NCBI GenBank assembly: GCA_015478665.1
Contig: JADMII010000006.1
Coordinates: 1-56,861, forward strand
DNA: 56,861 nt
Direction of reading: 5' to 3'
DNA from: Dehalococcoidia bacterium
GTDB taxonomy: Bacteria; Chloroflexota; Dehalococcoidia; DSTF01; JACRBR01
Shown piece by piece: positions 43,051-50,710 of this stretch. The position numbers were made by a program, and so were the translations under genes. The notes below the pieces were generated by a model that saw nothing but the letters and a program-made list of their open reading frames with translations, was not told the origin of the DNA and searched no databases. Position 1 is the first letter of the stretch. Every line of letters begins with the position of its first letter.

Positions 43051-43593
43051 GTGAAGCGGATCGCTTGGGTGGCCGCCTTGGCGTGCGCGCTCGCGTACGT
43101 CGTCTCCTCCGGCACGGCATGGGCACAGCAGCCGAGGGATCCGCTGATCGTGCCGCAGGAGGGTGGGAACGGCTCGCGCTTTCAGATCGTCGGGCAGTCG
43201 GGCTGGACGCCAGGCGACACCGTCACCATCGAGCTTGGCTACACCGCTGCCGACCCGCTGCAATACCCCGGCCCCTTCTATCGCCCGCGGCAGGCGACGG
43301 TGCTGCGCGACGGCACCTGGAGCTTCCCGATTAACGTCAACGACGAGCTCTTCCCCTTCCCGCTCGGCCCGGACCCTCGCTACATCGTCGTGCGGGCGAC
43401 GACCGCCACGCACAGCGCCCTCAACGCCTTCATCTACGCCCCAAACGGCCGCCAGCCGCAGGGCGCCGAAGCGATCGCGCGTCTCGGCTTCGGACCCGGA
43501 CCGGCGAGCGTCGTCGGCCTGTTCACGGCGGCGCTCTTCCTGACGGGTACGGGTGTCCTGCTCATCGTGAGCGGCGCCGGCGCCCGAAGGTAG
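43051..43593 (+). CDS. Secreted protein of unknown function with C-terminal membrane helix
   Basis: A 180-residue protein. A signal peptide (VKRIAWVAALACALAYVVSS, cleavage likely after GTAWA) precedes a beta-rich extracellular domain with FQIVGQSGWTPGDTVTIELG, a segment resembling bacterial Ig-like or intracellular-proteinase-inhibitor-like folds. A C-terminal membrane helix (VVGLFTAALFLTGTGVLLIV) and a short basic end follow. The start is GTG at 43051 with GGGGA four bases upstream; the GTG at 43048 is the alternative. No family is assigned. It is divergent from the nuo operon. Confidence 0.72.
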   Translation: MKRIAWVAALACALAYVVSSGTAWAQQPRDPLIVPQEGGNGSRFQIVGQSGWTPGDTVTIELGYTAADPLQYPGPFYRPRQATVLRDGTWSFPINVNDELFPFPLGPDPRYIVVRATTATHSALNAFIYAPNGRQPQGAEAIARLGFGPGPASVVGLFTAALFLTGTGVLLIVSGAGARR

Positions 43594-43784
43594 CGCCCCG
43601 CGTCAGCCGTTATGTCTGGCGCGTTCGTGCGCGCGATGACTTGCGGCTGGTGAACGGTGCGTGGTGACTGGTTACGGCGCCACGACTCGAAACTGGTGAC
43701 GGCGCGCTTGCGCTGGTCAGGGGCGACCCGCGGGTTGGTGGTTGCTCGCCGGCTGGCGGCGATTCCCGGTCGGCTCCCCCGGAT

Positions 43785-44660
43785 CTATGTTCTCCGCCCG
43801 GAGACGTATGGCGGCGCATCGTATTCGCAGCGGCCCCGCCCCGCCGACCAGGCCCCGAGCACCTTGGCCAGCACCACCATCACGGCGCCGAGTGCGACGA
43901 AGGCCGCGCCATCGCGGATCGGGATCCACGCCAGACCGGCGCCGATCTGCGCGAACTGGCGCCGGATGTACTCGCTGCCGGCGCCGTCGTTCGCCCGGCA
44001 GTACAGCCAGACACCTGCGCCGGCGACCAGCACCGGCAGCGCCGCCAGCATCGTCACCAGGCCGGCGGCCCCCAGCCGCCCGAAGCCTCGGCACTGCAAC
44101 GCGAGCGCCACGGCAAGCAGGGCCGCGACCACGGCGAGGACGACCGTGAGCAAGCGGAGGACAGTGTTGTTGCGCGACCTGAGGAAGCCCAGGCCCTGGC
44201 TGCTGATGCCGGCGATCGAGAAGACGCCGACGCTGCCCGCCTTCGTCGCCGGATCCCGCAGCGGCGCCGTGCCGCGGGCGTACATCTCGTCGGCGCTGCG
44301 GTCGAGGAGGAGCGCACGGAGATCGGCCTTCGAGATCGTCCGCGCCTGTGACGGCGTCAGCGGCACCGGCACGGGATAGTTCTGCAGATACAGCCGGTCG
44401 CCGGGCGCGGCGACGGCGGCGCGCTGCTGCAGATCCGCGTAGTTACGGTCGAGCAGCGGGTCGATCTCGGTCAGCGCGGCGACGGAACGGCTCAGGCTTC
44501 GCTTCGCGAGGCCTTCCGACGTCAGCTGGAAGAGCACAAGGCTGCTGAACAGCCCCACCAGGCTGACAAAGAGCAGCACGCCAAGCCCGAGCTTCGCGGC
44601 GCTGCGGTCCGCCGTCTCCTCGGGCGCACGGAAGCGCGGCGGACGGCCGGAGCGAACCAC
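43785..44660 (-). CDS. Membrane protein of unknown function (four helices)
   Basis: A 291-residue protein starting at a GTG three bases after the RDD gene's stop. A first helix (LGLGVLLFVSLVGLFSSLVL) leads to an extracytoplasmic region of about 110 residues (NYADLQQRAAVAAPGDRLYL, LDRSADEMYARGTAPLRDPA). Three further helices follow (VLRLLTVVLAVVAALLAVAL and two more). No family is recognised. The topology suggests an exported sensor-like or gate-like loop. It shares a transcript with the RDD gene. Confidence 0.7.
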   Translation of the reverse strand: MVRSGRPPRFRAPEETADRSAAKLGLGVLLFVSLVGLFSSLVLFQLTSEGLAKRSLSRSVAALTEIDPLLDRNYADLQQRAAVAAPGDRLYLQNYPVPVPLTPSQARTISKADLRALLLDRSADEMYARGTAPLRDPATKAGSVGVFSIAGISSQGLGFLRSRNNTVLRLLTVVLAVVAALLAVALALQCRGFGRLGAAGLVTMLAALPVLVAGAGVWLYCRANDGAGSEYIRRQFAQIGAGLAWIPIRDGAAFVALGAVMVVLAKVLGAWSAGRGRCEYDAPPYVSGRRT

Positions 44661-44663
44661 GCG

Positions 44664-45212
44664 TCAGCGGCCGGCGGGGACGACGACCGTGCCGACGATG
44701 CGATCCTGCAGCGCCCGGCTCTGCCCGTCGAGCAGCGCCGACACGAGCGCGATCAGCGGCGCCAGCACGCACAGCACGAGCACGACGCCGAAGACGACGA
44801 CGGTCGCGCGGTTCAGCGCGACGGCGATCACGCCGGCGAGCGGGACCGTAGCGACGGCCCCCAGCGGCCAGCTGAAGAGCAGCGGGTTGAGCAGGAACCA
44901 CCACGCCAGGCGGTTCATGAACGTCAACGGTGCGTCGTCCTCGCGCACCAGCCGGATGCCGGCGACGTACTGACCGCCGGTCTGCCCGCGCAGCGCCAGC
45001 AGCAGCAGGTTCATCAGAGTCCAGACGACCGGCGTGCCGAAGCCGACCGTCGCCAGCGCGCCGTAGAGCGCCGGGTCAGGCAGGTTGGTCACGCCCCAGT
45101 CAGTCGAAACGAGCATGATCACGCCCGCGATCACGAACATCACCAGCGCCACCGCGGCGAAGATCACCATGTCGACGATGTAGCCGCCGATGCGCGCGCG
45201 CAGGCTCGCCAC
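44664..45212 (-). CDS. RDD family membrane protein
   Basis: A membrane protein of about 182 residues. The RDD signature is present: Arg in LRARIGGYIVDMVIFAAVAL, Asp in the first helix, then GQTGGQYVAGIRLVREDDAP and ALLDGQSRALQDRIVGTVVV with the later Asp. Some members have been linked to sodium transport. The 5' end is uncertain: GTG at 45212 is the only usual start codon in frame before the signature. A TATAAT lies about 115 bases upstream, so an unusual start nearer it is possible. Confidence 0.75.
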   Translation of the reverse strand: MASLRARIGGYIVDMVIFAAVALVMFVIAGVIMLVSTDWGVTNLPDPALYGALATVGFGTPVVWTLMNLLLLALRGQTGGQYVAGIRLVREDDAPLTFMNRLAWWFLLNPLLFSWPLGAVATVPLAGVIAVALNRATVVVFGVVLVLCVLAPLIALVSALLDGQSRALQDRIVGTVVVPAGR

Positions 45213-45327
45213 GGCGGCGCGCGGTTCCGCGGTGCGGGCGATGGCGATCTCGTTGGTGGCGATAGCGGCCCATCCTGTCGGCGGCCGGCCGGCGGGCGAT
45301 GCGTCCGGCCGGGTGCTGTGACGCGCG

Positions 45328-45333
45328 ATTATA
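45328..45333 (-). promoter_or_regulatory. -10 element TATAAT overlapping the nitrilase stop codon
   Basis: TATAAT on the minus strand includes the TAA stop of the upstream nitrilase gene and would drive the RDD-membrane protein pair. The -35 region is weak. Confidence 0.55.
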
Positions 45334-46978
45334 CCACGCGTGCCGGCGCCGCAGCCGTCACCCGGAGCAGCGCGCCGTACGTCCCCGGCTGCCGCGCCAG
45401 CACGACGTCGCTGCCGGGGGCGCGCTCCTTGAGATGCGCCCACGCGCGGTTGACGGTAGCGCCGACGGCGAGATCGCACCCTTCCAATGCTTCTGCCAGC
45501 ACCGCCCCGGAGGGGGCCACGATCATCGTCGCACCGGTGGCGCTCGGCGCGGCGGCGCAGGCGACGAACACGCGATTCTCGTCGGCGCGCGTGCGGACGA
45601 CCGGCGCCATCGCCAGCGCCGGGTCGTCGCCGCACCAGAGGATGATCTCCGCGCCGCGCAGCATCAGCGAGCGCGCCACCTCCGGCACGAAGCCTTCGGC
45701 CCCGACCATCAGGCCGACGCGGCCGAGCGGCGTCTCGATCACCGGGCACGGCTCGTCGCCGAGCGGCACTGTCTCGAAGCGCGCTCCCGGCCGCGTGTGC
45801 GTCTGCCGGTGCCGCGCCAGCACGCCGTCCGCGCCGACGAGGTACATCGCCCGCGGCCCGGCGCCATCGGGCTCCGGCGCGGTGAACGCCACGATGACGC
45901 CGCTGTCTGCGGCGATGCGCCGTACGCCGGCGAGCAGCTCGTCGTGCCGGTAGGCCGCGCGGAGGCGGACGGGTGTCGCCGGGAACAAGACCAGCCGCGC
46001 GTCGTGCAGCGCCAGCCGCTCGACGTGGCGTCGCGCGAGGTCGAGGAACGCCGCGCCGTCGTCAGGAACACGCATCTGCACGGCGGCGATGTAGCGCTCC
46101 CAGTCGCCGACGACCAGCGGCTCGCCGCGCTGCGCCTCGACCGGCAGCCTCTCCGTCGGCCAGCCGAGGGCGTCGTAGAGCTCCGGGCGCCGCCTGATCG
46201 GGGTCGCCGTCTCGTCGAGGGGGACGTCGAAGCGGAGGATGCCTTCATCCGTCGAGTTGAGCTGGGCAACGTACTGGCCGCGCGGGTCGACGACACAGGA
46301 ACCGCCACAGTACACGATGCTCCGGGCTTCGACACCCACCTTATCCGCGGCGGCGACCCAGACGCCGTTCTCCGCCGCCCGCGTCGGCATCAGGTACGTG
46401 CGCTGGCTGCTGGTGAGCGCGCGCGCGTCGCGGCCGCTGCTCACCCAGGCGGTGAGGTCGAGGATGATCTCGGCGCCGCCGAGCACCAGCGAACGGGCGA
46501 TCTCCGGCACCCGGCCATCGGCGCAGACGAGCATGCCGATGCGGCCGGCGTCCGTCTCGAACACGGGGTACGCCGCGCCGGCCGTGAACCAGCGCCGGTC
46601 GAAGTGCCAGAGGAACGACTTCGCCGTCCGGCCGATGACGTCGCCGTCGCGGCCGAAGAGCACCGCCCCGTTGCAGTAGCGCGCGGAGGCGCCCGCCGGC
46701 GCTTCGGACGCCATGCCGGCGGCGATGTGCGTACGATGCTGGCGCGCCTTCTCCGCGAATCGCGCCTCGGCTGCGGCCGGCGCCAGCACAGCGGGCTGGT
46801 CGAGCTGCGCGCGGCCGAGGAAGTACGCCGGATACGTGACCTCCGGCAGCGCGATGATGTCCGGCCGCTGCTCCGCCGCCTCGTCGACCATCGCCAGCGT
46901 GTGCTCGAGCGACCGCGCGGCGTCTTCGACGTCGAACGCGCGGAGCTGCAGGAGCGCGATGCGGGCGGTGCGGGTCAT
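45329..46978 (-). CDS. Tandem nitrilase-superfamily protein with inactive second domain
   Basis: A 549-residue protein made of two carbon-nitrogen hydrolase domains. Domain 1 has the full triad: Glu in IIALPEVTYPAYFLG (about 46), Lys in GRTAKSFLWHFDRRWF (about 120) and Cys in GMLVCADGRVPEIARS (about 152). Domain 2 repeats the fold (ARLVLFPATPVRL, RHRQTHTRPGARFETV, VGLMVGAEGFVPEVARS) but has lost the Glu, Lys and Cys. The substrate is unknown; members hydrolyse amides, nitriles or carbamoyl groups. TACCCT lies exactly six bases before the ATG and no ribosome site is seen. Confidence 0.9.
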   Translation of the reverse strand: MTRTARIALLQLRAFDVEDAARSLEHTLAMVDEAAEQRPDIIALPEVTYPAYFLGRAQLDQPAVLAPAAAEARFAEKARQHRTHIAAGMASEAPAGASARYCNGAVLFGRDGDVIGRTAKSFLWHFDRRWFTAGAAYPVFETDAGRIGMLVCADGRVPEIARSLVLGGAEIILDLTAWVSSGRDARALTSSQRTYLMPTRAAENGVWVAAADKVGVEARSIVYCGGSCVVDPRGQYVAQLNSTDEGILRFDVPLDETATPIRRRPELYDALGWPTERLPVEAQRGEPLVVGDWERYIAAVQMRVPDDGAAFLDLARRHVERLALHDARLVLFPATPVRLRAAYRHDELLAGVRRIAADSGVIVAFTAPEPDGAGPRAMYLVGADGVLARHRQTHTRPGARFETVPLGDEPCPVIETPLGRVGLMVGAEGFVPEVARSLMLRGAEIILWCGDDPALAMAPVVRTRADENRVFVACAAAPSATGATMIVAPSGAVLAEALEGCDLAVGATVNRAWAHLKERAPGSDVVLARQPGTYGALLRVTAAAPARVV

Positions 46979-46984
46979 GCAGAG

Positions 46985-46990
46985 AGGGTA
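46985..46990 (-). promoter_or_regulatory. -10 element TACCCT, six bases before ATG
   Basis: On the minus strand TACCCT, CTCTGC, then the ATG at 46978. This matches the leaderless layout. Confidence 0.5.
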
Positions 46991-47080
46991 GCACCGCAGC
47001 CCGCCTGGGCATGCGCCGAAGGGCGTGCCGGCGACCCAGCAGCGTGTGTCCGGGCGCCATGCGAGCAGCCGGCTCCCACG

Positions 47081-48067
47081 CTATCCCGTCGGCTCGCCGA
47101 TGGCGGCGCGCACGGTCGTTTCCTTCCTCGGCGCTTCGCGTTCAACGCCGGGAGCGCCCGTCCTCGGCGCCGCGGCGGCAGCGGGCACCGTTGCGCCGGC
47201 CGGTGCTGCCGTCGTCGCCGTCGCTTCCGGCGGCGCCGGGCGCCGCATCTCGATGCGCTTGAACGACTCGGCGAATCGGTAGCCGGTGCGCTTGCGGCGG
47301 CCCTTGTCGCGCTTCGCCGCCTCGCGCCAGGCCTTCAGCATCTCCTCCCGCGAGCGGCCGTCGATCTGGCTCGAATGGCAGAGGATCGCATCGACCTTCG
47401 TCTCCAGATACGGCTCGATGTCGACGTGGAAGTCCGGTTCGTCCGTCCCGGCGAGCAGCAGCTCCGCCGTGCGATGCGCCAGCATGCCCTCGCCGCGATG
47501 CTCCGGGAAGTAGAGCGGGTCGTGCGCCGCCGGGTACAACGCGTCGCGCACGATGCGGCCGATGACCCGATGGTCGTGGTGGTTGAAGCCCGGCCGGTAG
47601 CCATCCCAGCTGACGATCACATCGGGCTTGAGGCGGCGGATCAGCGCGACGACCTGACCGCGCAGCTCCGGCGTCTCGAGCAGGAAGCCGTCGGGATAGC
47701 CGAGGAAGATGCACTCCCTGAGGCCGAGCACGGCCGCCGCCGCCCGTTGCTCCGCCTCGCGGATCGCGGCGAGCTCCTGCGGCCGCATCTCAGGGTCCCG
47801 CGTACCCTTGTCGCCGCTCGTGGCGACGCAGATCGTCACCTCCCAGCCCAGCGCGCACATCCTGGCGATCGTACCGCCTGCGAGAAACTCCGCGTCGTCG
47901 GGATGCGCGGTGAGGATCAGCGCGCGCTCATACGTCGCCCACTTCTGCTCGATGGTCAGCAGCTTCGGAGGGCGGGCGCCGTTGCGTCGCGGCGCTCGCG
48001 CGGCGGCGGCAGCGCCCGAGCGAGCAGGCGGCTTCTGGCGGGAGGGTGTGCGGGCGGCTGGGGGCAT
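47081..48067 (-). CDS. PIG-L family deacetylase (LmbE-like)
   Basis: A 328-residue zinc-dependent deacetylase. ALILTAHPDDAEFLAGGTIA has the HxDD metal and catalytic pair, then CVATSGDKGT and GYRPGFNHHDHRVIGRIVRD with the third ligand. Family members deacetylate N-acetylglucosaminyl groups, as in mycothiol or bacillithiol synthesis, or sugar natural products. The start at 48067 gives a basic Ala/Pro-rich N-terminus; the C-terminal 70 residues are also Ala/Pro/Thr-rich and look disordered. The leader contains a perfect 15-base tandem repeat. Confidence 0.88.
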   Translation of the reverse strand: MPPAARTPSRQKPPARSGAAAAARAPRRNGARPPKLLTIEQKWATYERALILTAHPDDAEFLAGGTIARMCALGWEVTICVATSGDKGTRDPEMRPQELAAIREAEQRAAAAVLGLRECIFLGYPDGFLLETPELRGQVVALIRRLKPDVIVSWDGYRPGFNHHDHRVIGRIVRDALYPAAHDPLYFPEHRGEGMLAHRTAELLLAGTDEPDFHVDIEPYLETKVDAILCHSSQIDGRSREEMLKAWREAAKRDKGRRKRTGYRFAESFKRIEMRRPAPPEATATTAAPAGATVPAAAAAPRTGAPGVEREAPRKETTVRAAIGEPTG

Positions 48068-48082
48068 GCGCACTCCATTGCA

Positions 48083-48112
48083 CAGTCTGCCATCGCGCAG
48101 TCTGCCATCGCG
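48083..48112. repeat. Perfect 15-bp tandem repeat, two copies
   Basis: CAGTCTGCCATCGCG occurs twice head to tail at 48083-48097 and 48098-48112. It lies between the -10 element and the start codon of the PIG-L gene, so it is transcribed in the 5' leader. Confidence 0.9.
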
Positions 48113-48123
48113 GCGGCCGCGAA

Positions 48124-48129
48124 ATTGTA
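48124..48129 (-). promoter_or_regulatory. -10 element TACAAT of PIG-L gene
   Basis: TACAAT on the minus strand lies 56 bases before the ATG at 48067. The tandem repeat is in the resulting leader. Confidence 0.5.
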
Positions 48130-48269
48130 CCGCCGGCCTCCGGGCGCGAGAAACGCGGCGACGGCGGGCGCGGCGTGGGCATCCCGCTGCTGCAGAAGCC
48201 ACGAGGGATGGCCGATGCCCGGCCGGACCTCACGAGTGCACACCCTCTTCCCTTTCCCCCCTTGGCCGA

Positions 48270-48275
48270 TATAAT
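48270..48275 (+). promoter_or_regulatory. -10 element TATAAT of P450 operon
   Basis: TATAAT 72 bases before the P450 ATG. It is followed by CTAGTGAGCGCTAAGG, which contains a short AGCGCT palindrome that could be an operator core. The -35 region (CTTCCC) is poor. Confidence 0.55.
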
Positions 48276-48347
48276 CTAGTGAGCGCTAAGGTAACCGTTT
48301 CGGCCCCCGACGCGCGCTGGCTGCGCCCAAGGAGAGGAAGTGTGTCC

Positions 48348-49589
48348 ATGGCTGAGCCCGTGAAGGACTGGACGACCGACTACGACATCTTCGACCCGGC
48401 GTACAAGCGCGACCCGTTCCCCATCTGGGACGAGATCCGCGAGGAGTGCCCGATCGCCCACACGGAGCGCTGGGGCGGCTCGTTCATGCCGACGCGCTAC
48501 GAGGACCTCTTCAACATCGCCCGCAACATCCAGACGTACTCGTCGCGTAACGTGCTCGTCGCCGACTTCGAGCCGAGCGCCTACGGCGAGGACCCCGAGG
48601 GCGTGCCCGCAGAGGTGCAGACGGCGTCGCAGACCGCGGGCGGCGCGCCGCCGATTACGGCCGACCCGCCGGTGCATACCTGGGCGCGCAAGCTGCTGCT
48701 GCCGCCGTTCTCGGCGACGCAGGTCGCGCGCTACGAGCCGGAGACGCGGGAGCTGTGCGCCGAGCTGATCGCCGGCTTCATCGCCAACGGCCGCGCGGAC
48801 GGTGCGGCGGACTACGCGCAGCAGATCCCGCCGCGGGTCATCGCCAGCATGCTGGGCATCCCGAAGGACAAGGCCGAGACGTTCACCGGCTGGGTGCGCG
48901 GGTTTCTCGAGCTGGGGTTGACGGATCCGGAGATGCGGCAGTCGTCAGCGATCAGCATCTTCAGTTACATGAACGAGGTGATCCAGGAGCGCAAGCAGAA
49001 CCTCCGCGAGGGCGACCTCCCCAGCTATCTGCTGACATCGCAGGTCGACGGCGAGCCGGTGCCCGAAGCCCACGTGCTCGGCACCTGCTTCCTGCTGATG
49101 GTCGCCGGCATCGACACGACCTGGAGCTCGATCGGCTCCGCCATCTGGCACCTGGCGCAGCACCCGGCGGACCGGGCGCGGCTCATCGCCGAGCCGGAGC
49201 TGATCGACAGCGCCGTCGAGGAGTTGCTGCGCGCCTACTCGCCGGTCACGATGGCGCGCTATGTCGCCGAGGAGACGGAGTACGCCGGCTGCCCGATGCA
49301 CGAGGGCGACAAGGTGCTGATGAACTTCCCCGCCGCCAACCGCGACCCGCGCGTGTTCGAGAACCCGGACCAGGTGATCATCGACCGCGAGAAGAACCCG
49401 CACATCGCCTTCGGAGTCGGCATCCACCGCTGCGCGGGCTCGAACCTCGCGCGGATGGAGATGAAGGTGGCGATCCAGGAATGGCTGAAGCACATCCCGG
49501 AGTTCCGGCTGGAGGCGCCCGACGAGGTAACATGGGCGGGCGGCCAGGTGCGCGGCCCGCGGAAGATGGCATTGGTGTGGGGGTCATGA
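48348..49589 (+). CDS. Cytochrome P450
   Basis: A 413-residue soluble bacterial P450. Motifs in order: AGIDTT in the I helix (about 253-258, the O2-activating Thr pair), EELLR (ExxR, about 291-295), NRDPRVFENPDQ and the heme-binding FGVGIHRCAGSNLAR with the proximal Cys at about 362. It would hydroxylate a hydrophobic substrate using electrons from the ferredoxin encoded next, whose start overlaps its stop (ATGA). The ATG follows AGGAAG by seven bases; an in-frame GTG six bases earlier is possible. Confidence 0.95.
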   Translation: MAEPVKDWTTDYDIFDPAYKRDPFPIWDEIREECPIAHTERWGGSFMPTRYEDLFNIARNIQTYSSRNVLVADFEPSAYGEDPEGVPAEVQTASQTAGGAPPITADPPVHTWARKLLLPPFSATQVARYEPETRELCAELIAGFIANGRADGAADYAQQIPPRVIASMLGIPKDKAETFTGWVRGFLELGLTDPEMRQSSAISIFSYMNEVIQERKQNLREGDLPSYLLTSQVDGEPVPEAHVLGTCFLLMVAGIDTTWSSIGSAIWHLAQHPADRARLIAEPELIDSAVEELLRAYSPVTMARYVAEETEYAGCPMHEGDKVLMNFPAANRDPRVFENPDQVIIDREKNPHIAFGVGIHRCAGSNLARMEMKVAIQEWLKHIPEFRLEAPDEVTWAGGQVRGPRKMALVWGS

Positions 49590-49795
49590 AGGTCCACGTA
49601 GACAGCGAAAAGTGTCAGGGGCACAACCGGTGCTACGCGCTCGCGCCCGGCCTGTTCAAGGTCGACGAGTTCGGCTACGCCACCGAGCGCAACGACGGCG
49701 TCGTGCCGGAGAACATGCGCGACAAGGCGCGGCTCGCGGTCGAGAACTGCCCGGAGCGCGCGATCAGCATCGTCGAAGACGACGCCTCGGCCTGA
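49586..49795 (+). CDS. P450-type 3Fe-4S ferredoxin
   Basis: A 69-residue ferredoxin: VHVDSEKCQGHNRCYALAPG (Cys about 10 and 16), LFKVDEFGYA and AVENCPERAISIVED (third Cys about 55). With CxxxxxC and a single CP it has three cluster ligands, typical of 3Fe-4S ferredoxins serving P450s. It overlaps the P450 stop by four bases. No ferredoxin reductase is in the window. Confidence 0.93.
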   Translation: MKVHVDSEKCQGHNRCYALAPGLFKVDEFGYATERNDGVVPENMRDKARLAVENCPERAISIVEDDASA

Positions 49796-49859
49796 GCGGC
49801 GCCTCCGCGCCCACGGCCACAAAGCGCTGCGGACGCGTAGTGACGAGCACGAGGAGCAC

Positions 49860-50666
49860 ATGGAATACCGGGATCTGCTGTTCGATGTCAGCGACCACAT
49901 CGCCACGATCACCCTCAACCGGCCGGAACGCCTGAACGCCATCTCCGGCGGCATGCTGGCGTCGTTCTCCGACGCGCTGCGCGAGTCCGACCACGACCGC
50001 GACGTGCGGGCGATCATCATCACGGGCGCGGGCCGCGGCTTCTGCTCGGGGCTCGACCTCAAGGAGCAGGGCGAGCGCTCCTCGCGCGACGGCGTCAACG
50101 GCGCCGAGGCGGCGTCGAGCGCCGCGCGCTTCGACCTCGCGTCGAGCCCGCCGATCGTCCTGCACCAGACCGACAAGCCGGTGATCTGCGCGCTCAATGG
50201 CGCCGCCGCCGGCTACGGCATGGACCTCGCGCTCGGCTGCGACATCCGCATCGCGTCGGACCAGGCGAAGCTCGCGGCGGTGTTCACGAAGCGCGGCGTG
50301 CTGCCGGAGAGCGGCGGCGCCTGGCTGCTGCCGCGTCTCATCGGCTGGTCGAAGGCCGCCGAGATCGCGTTCCTCGGCAAGGTGCTCGGCGCGCAGGAAT
50401 GCCTCGAGCTCGGGCTCGTCAGCCGCGTCGTCCCGGCGGAGTCGCTGATCGATGAGGCGCGCGCGATGGCGGCCGAGATCGCCCGCAACGCGCCGCTGGC
50501 GGTGCAGGCGACGAAGCGGATGATGCGCCTGGCGCTCGAAGAGACGTTCGAGGCGAGCGTGCATCACGTCTACCTGCAACTGCTGCCGCTGTTCGGCTCG
50601 CGCGACTTCCACGAGGGCGTGCAGGCATTCATCGAGCGCCGCGAGCCGCACTTCGAAGGACGCTGA
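49860..50666 (+). CDS. Enoyl-CoA hydratase/isomerase family protein
   Basis: A 268-residue crotonase-fold protein. Oxyanion-hole segments are ITGAGRGFCSGLDLKEQGE and LNGAAAGYGMDLALGCDIRI; RGVLPESGGAWLLPRLIGW carries a Glu at a typical catalytic position. It would hydrate or isomerise an acyl-CoA double bond. GAGGAG precedes the ATG. It follows the ferredoxin by 64 bases and probably shares the P450 transcript, suggesting combined hydroxylation and CoA-dependent breakdown. Confidence 0.9.
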   Translation: MEYRDLLFDVSDHIATITLNRPERLNAISGGMLASFSDALRESDHDRDVRAIIITGAGRGFCSGLDLKEQGERSSRDGVNGAEAASSAARFDLASSPPIVLHQTDKPVICALNGAAAGYGMDLALGCDIRIASDQAKLAAVFTKRGVLPESGGAWLLPRLIGWSKAAEIAFLGKVLGAQECLELGLVSRVVPAESLIDEARAMAAEIARNAPLAVQATKRMMRLALEETFEASVHHVYLQLLPLFGSRDFHEGVQAFIERREPHFEGR

Positions 50667-50710
50667 TCGGAGGCGTTCAGCAGGCGGCGGTCAGGCGGCT
50701 GCGCCGGCGC

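Noticed and set aside
45299-48274. Very long plus-strand open frame opposite the nitrilase and PIG-L genes
   Set aside because: It is antisense to two clear enzyme genes, is Arg/Ala-rich with no domain, and results from high GC content that removes stop codons.
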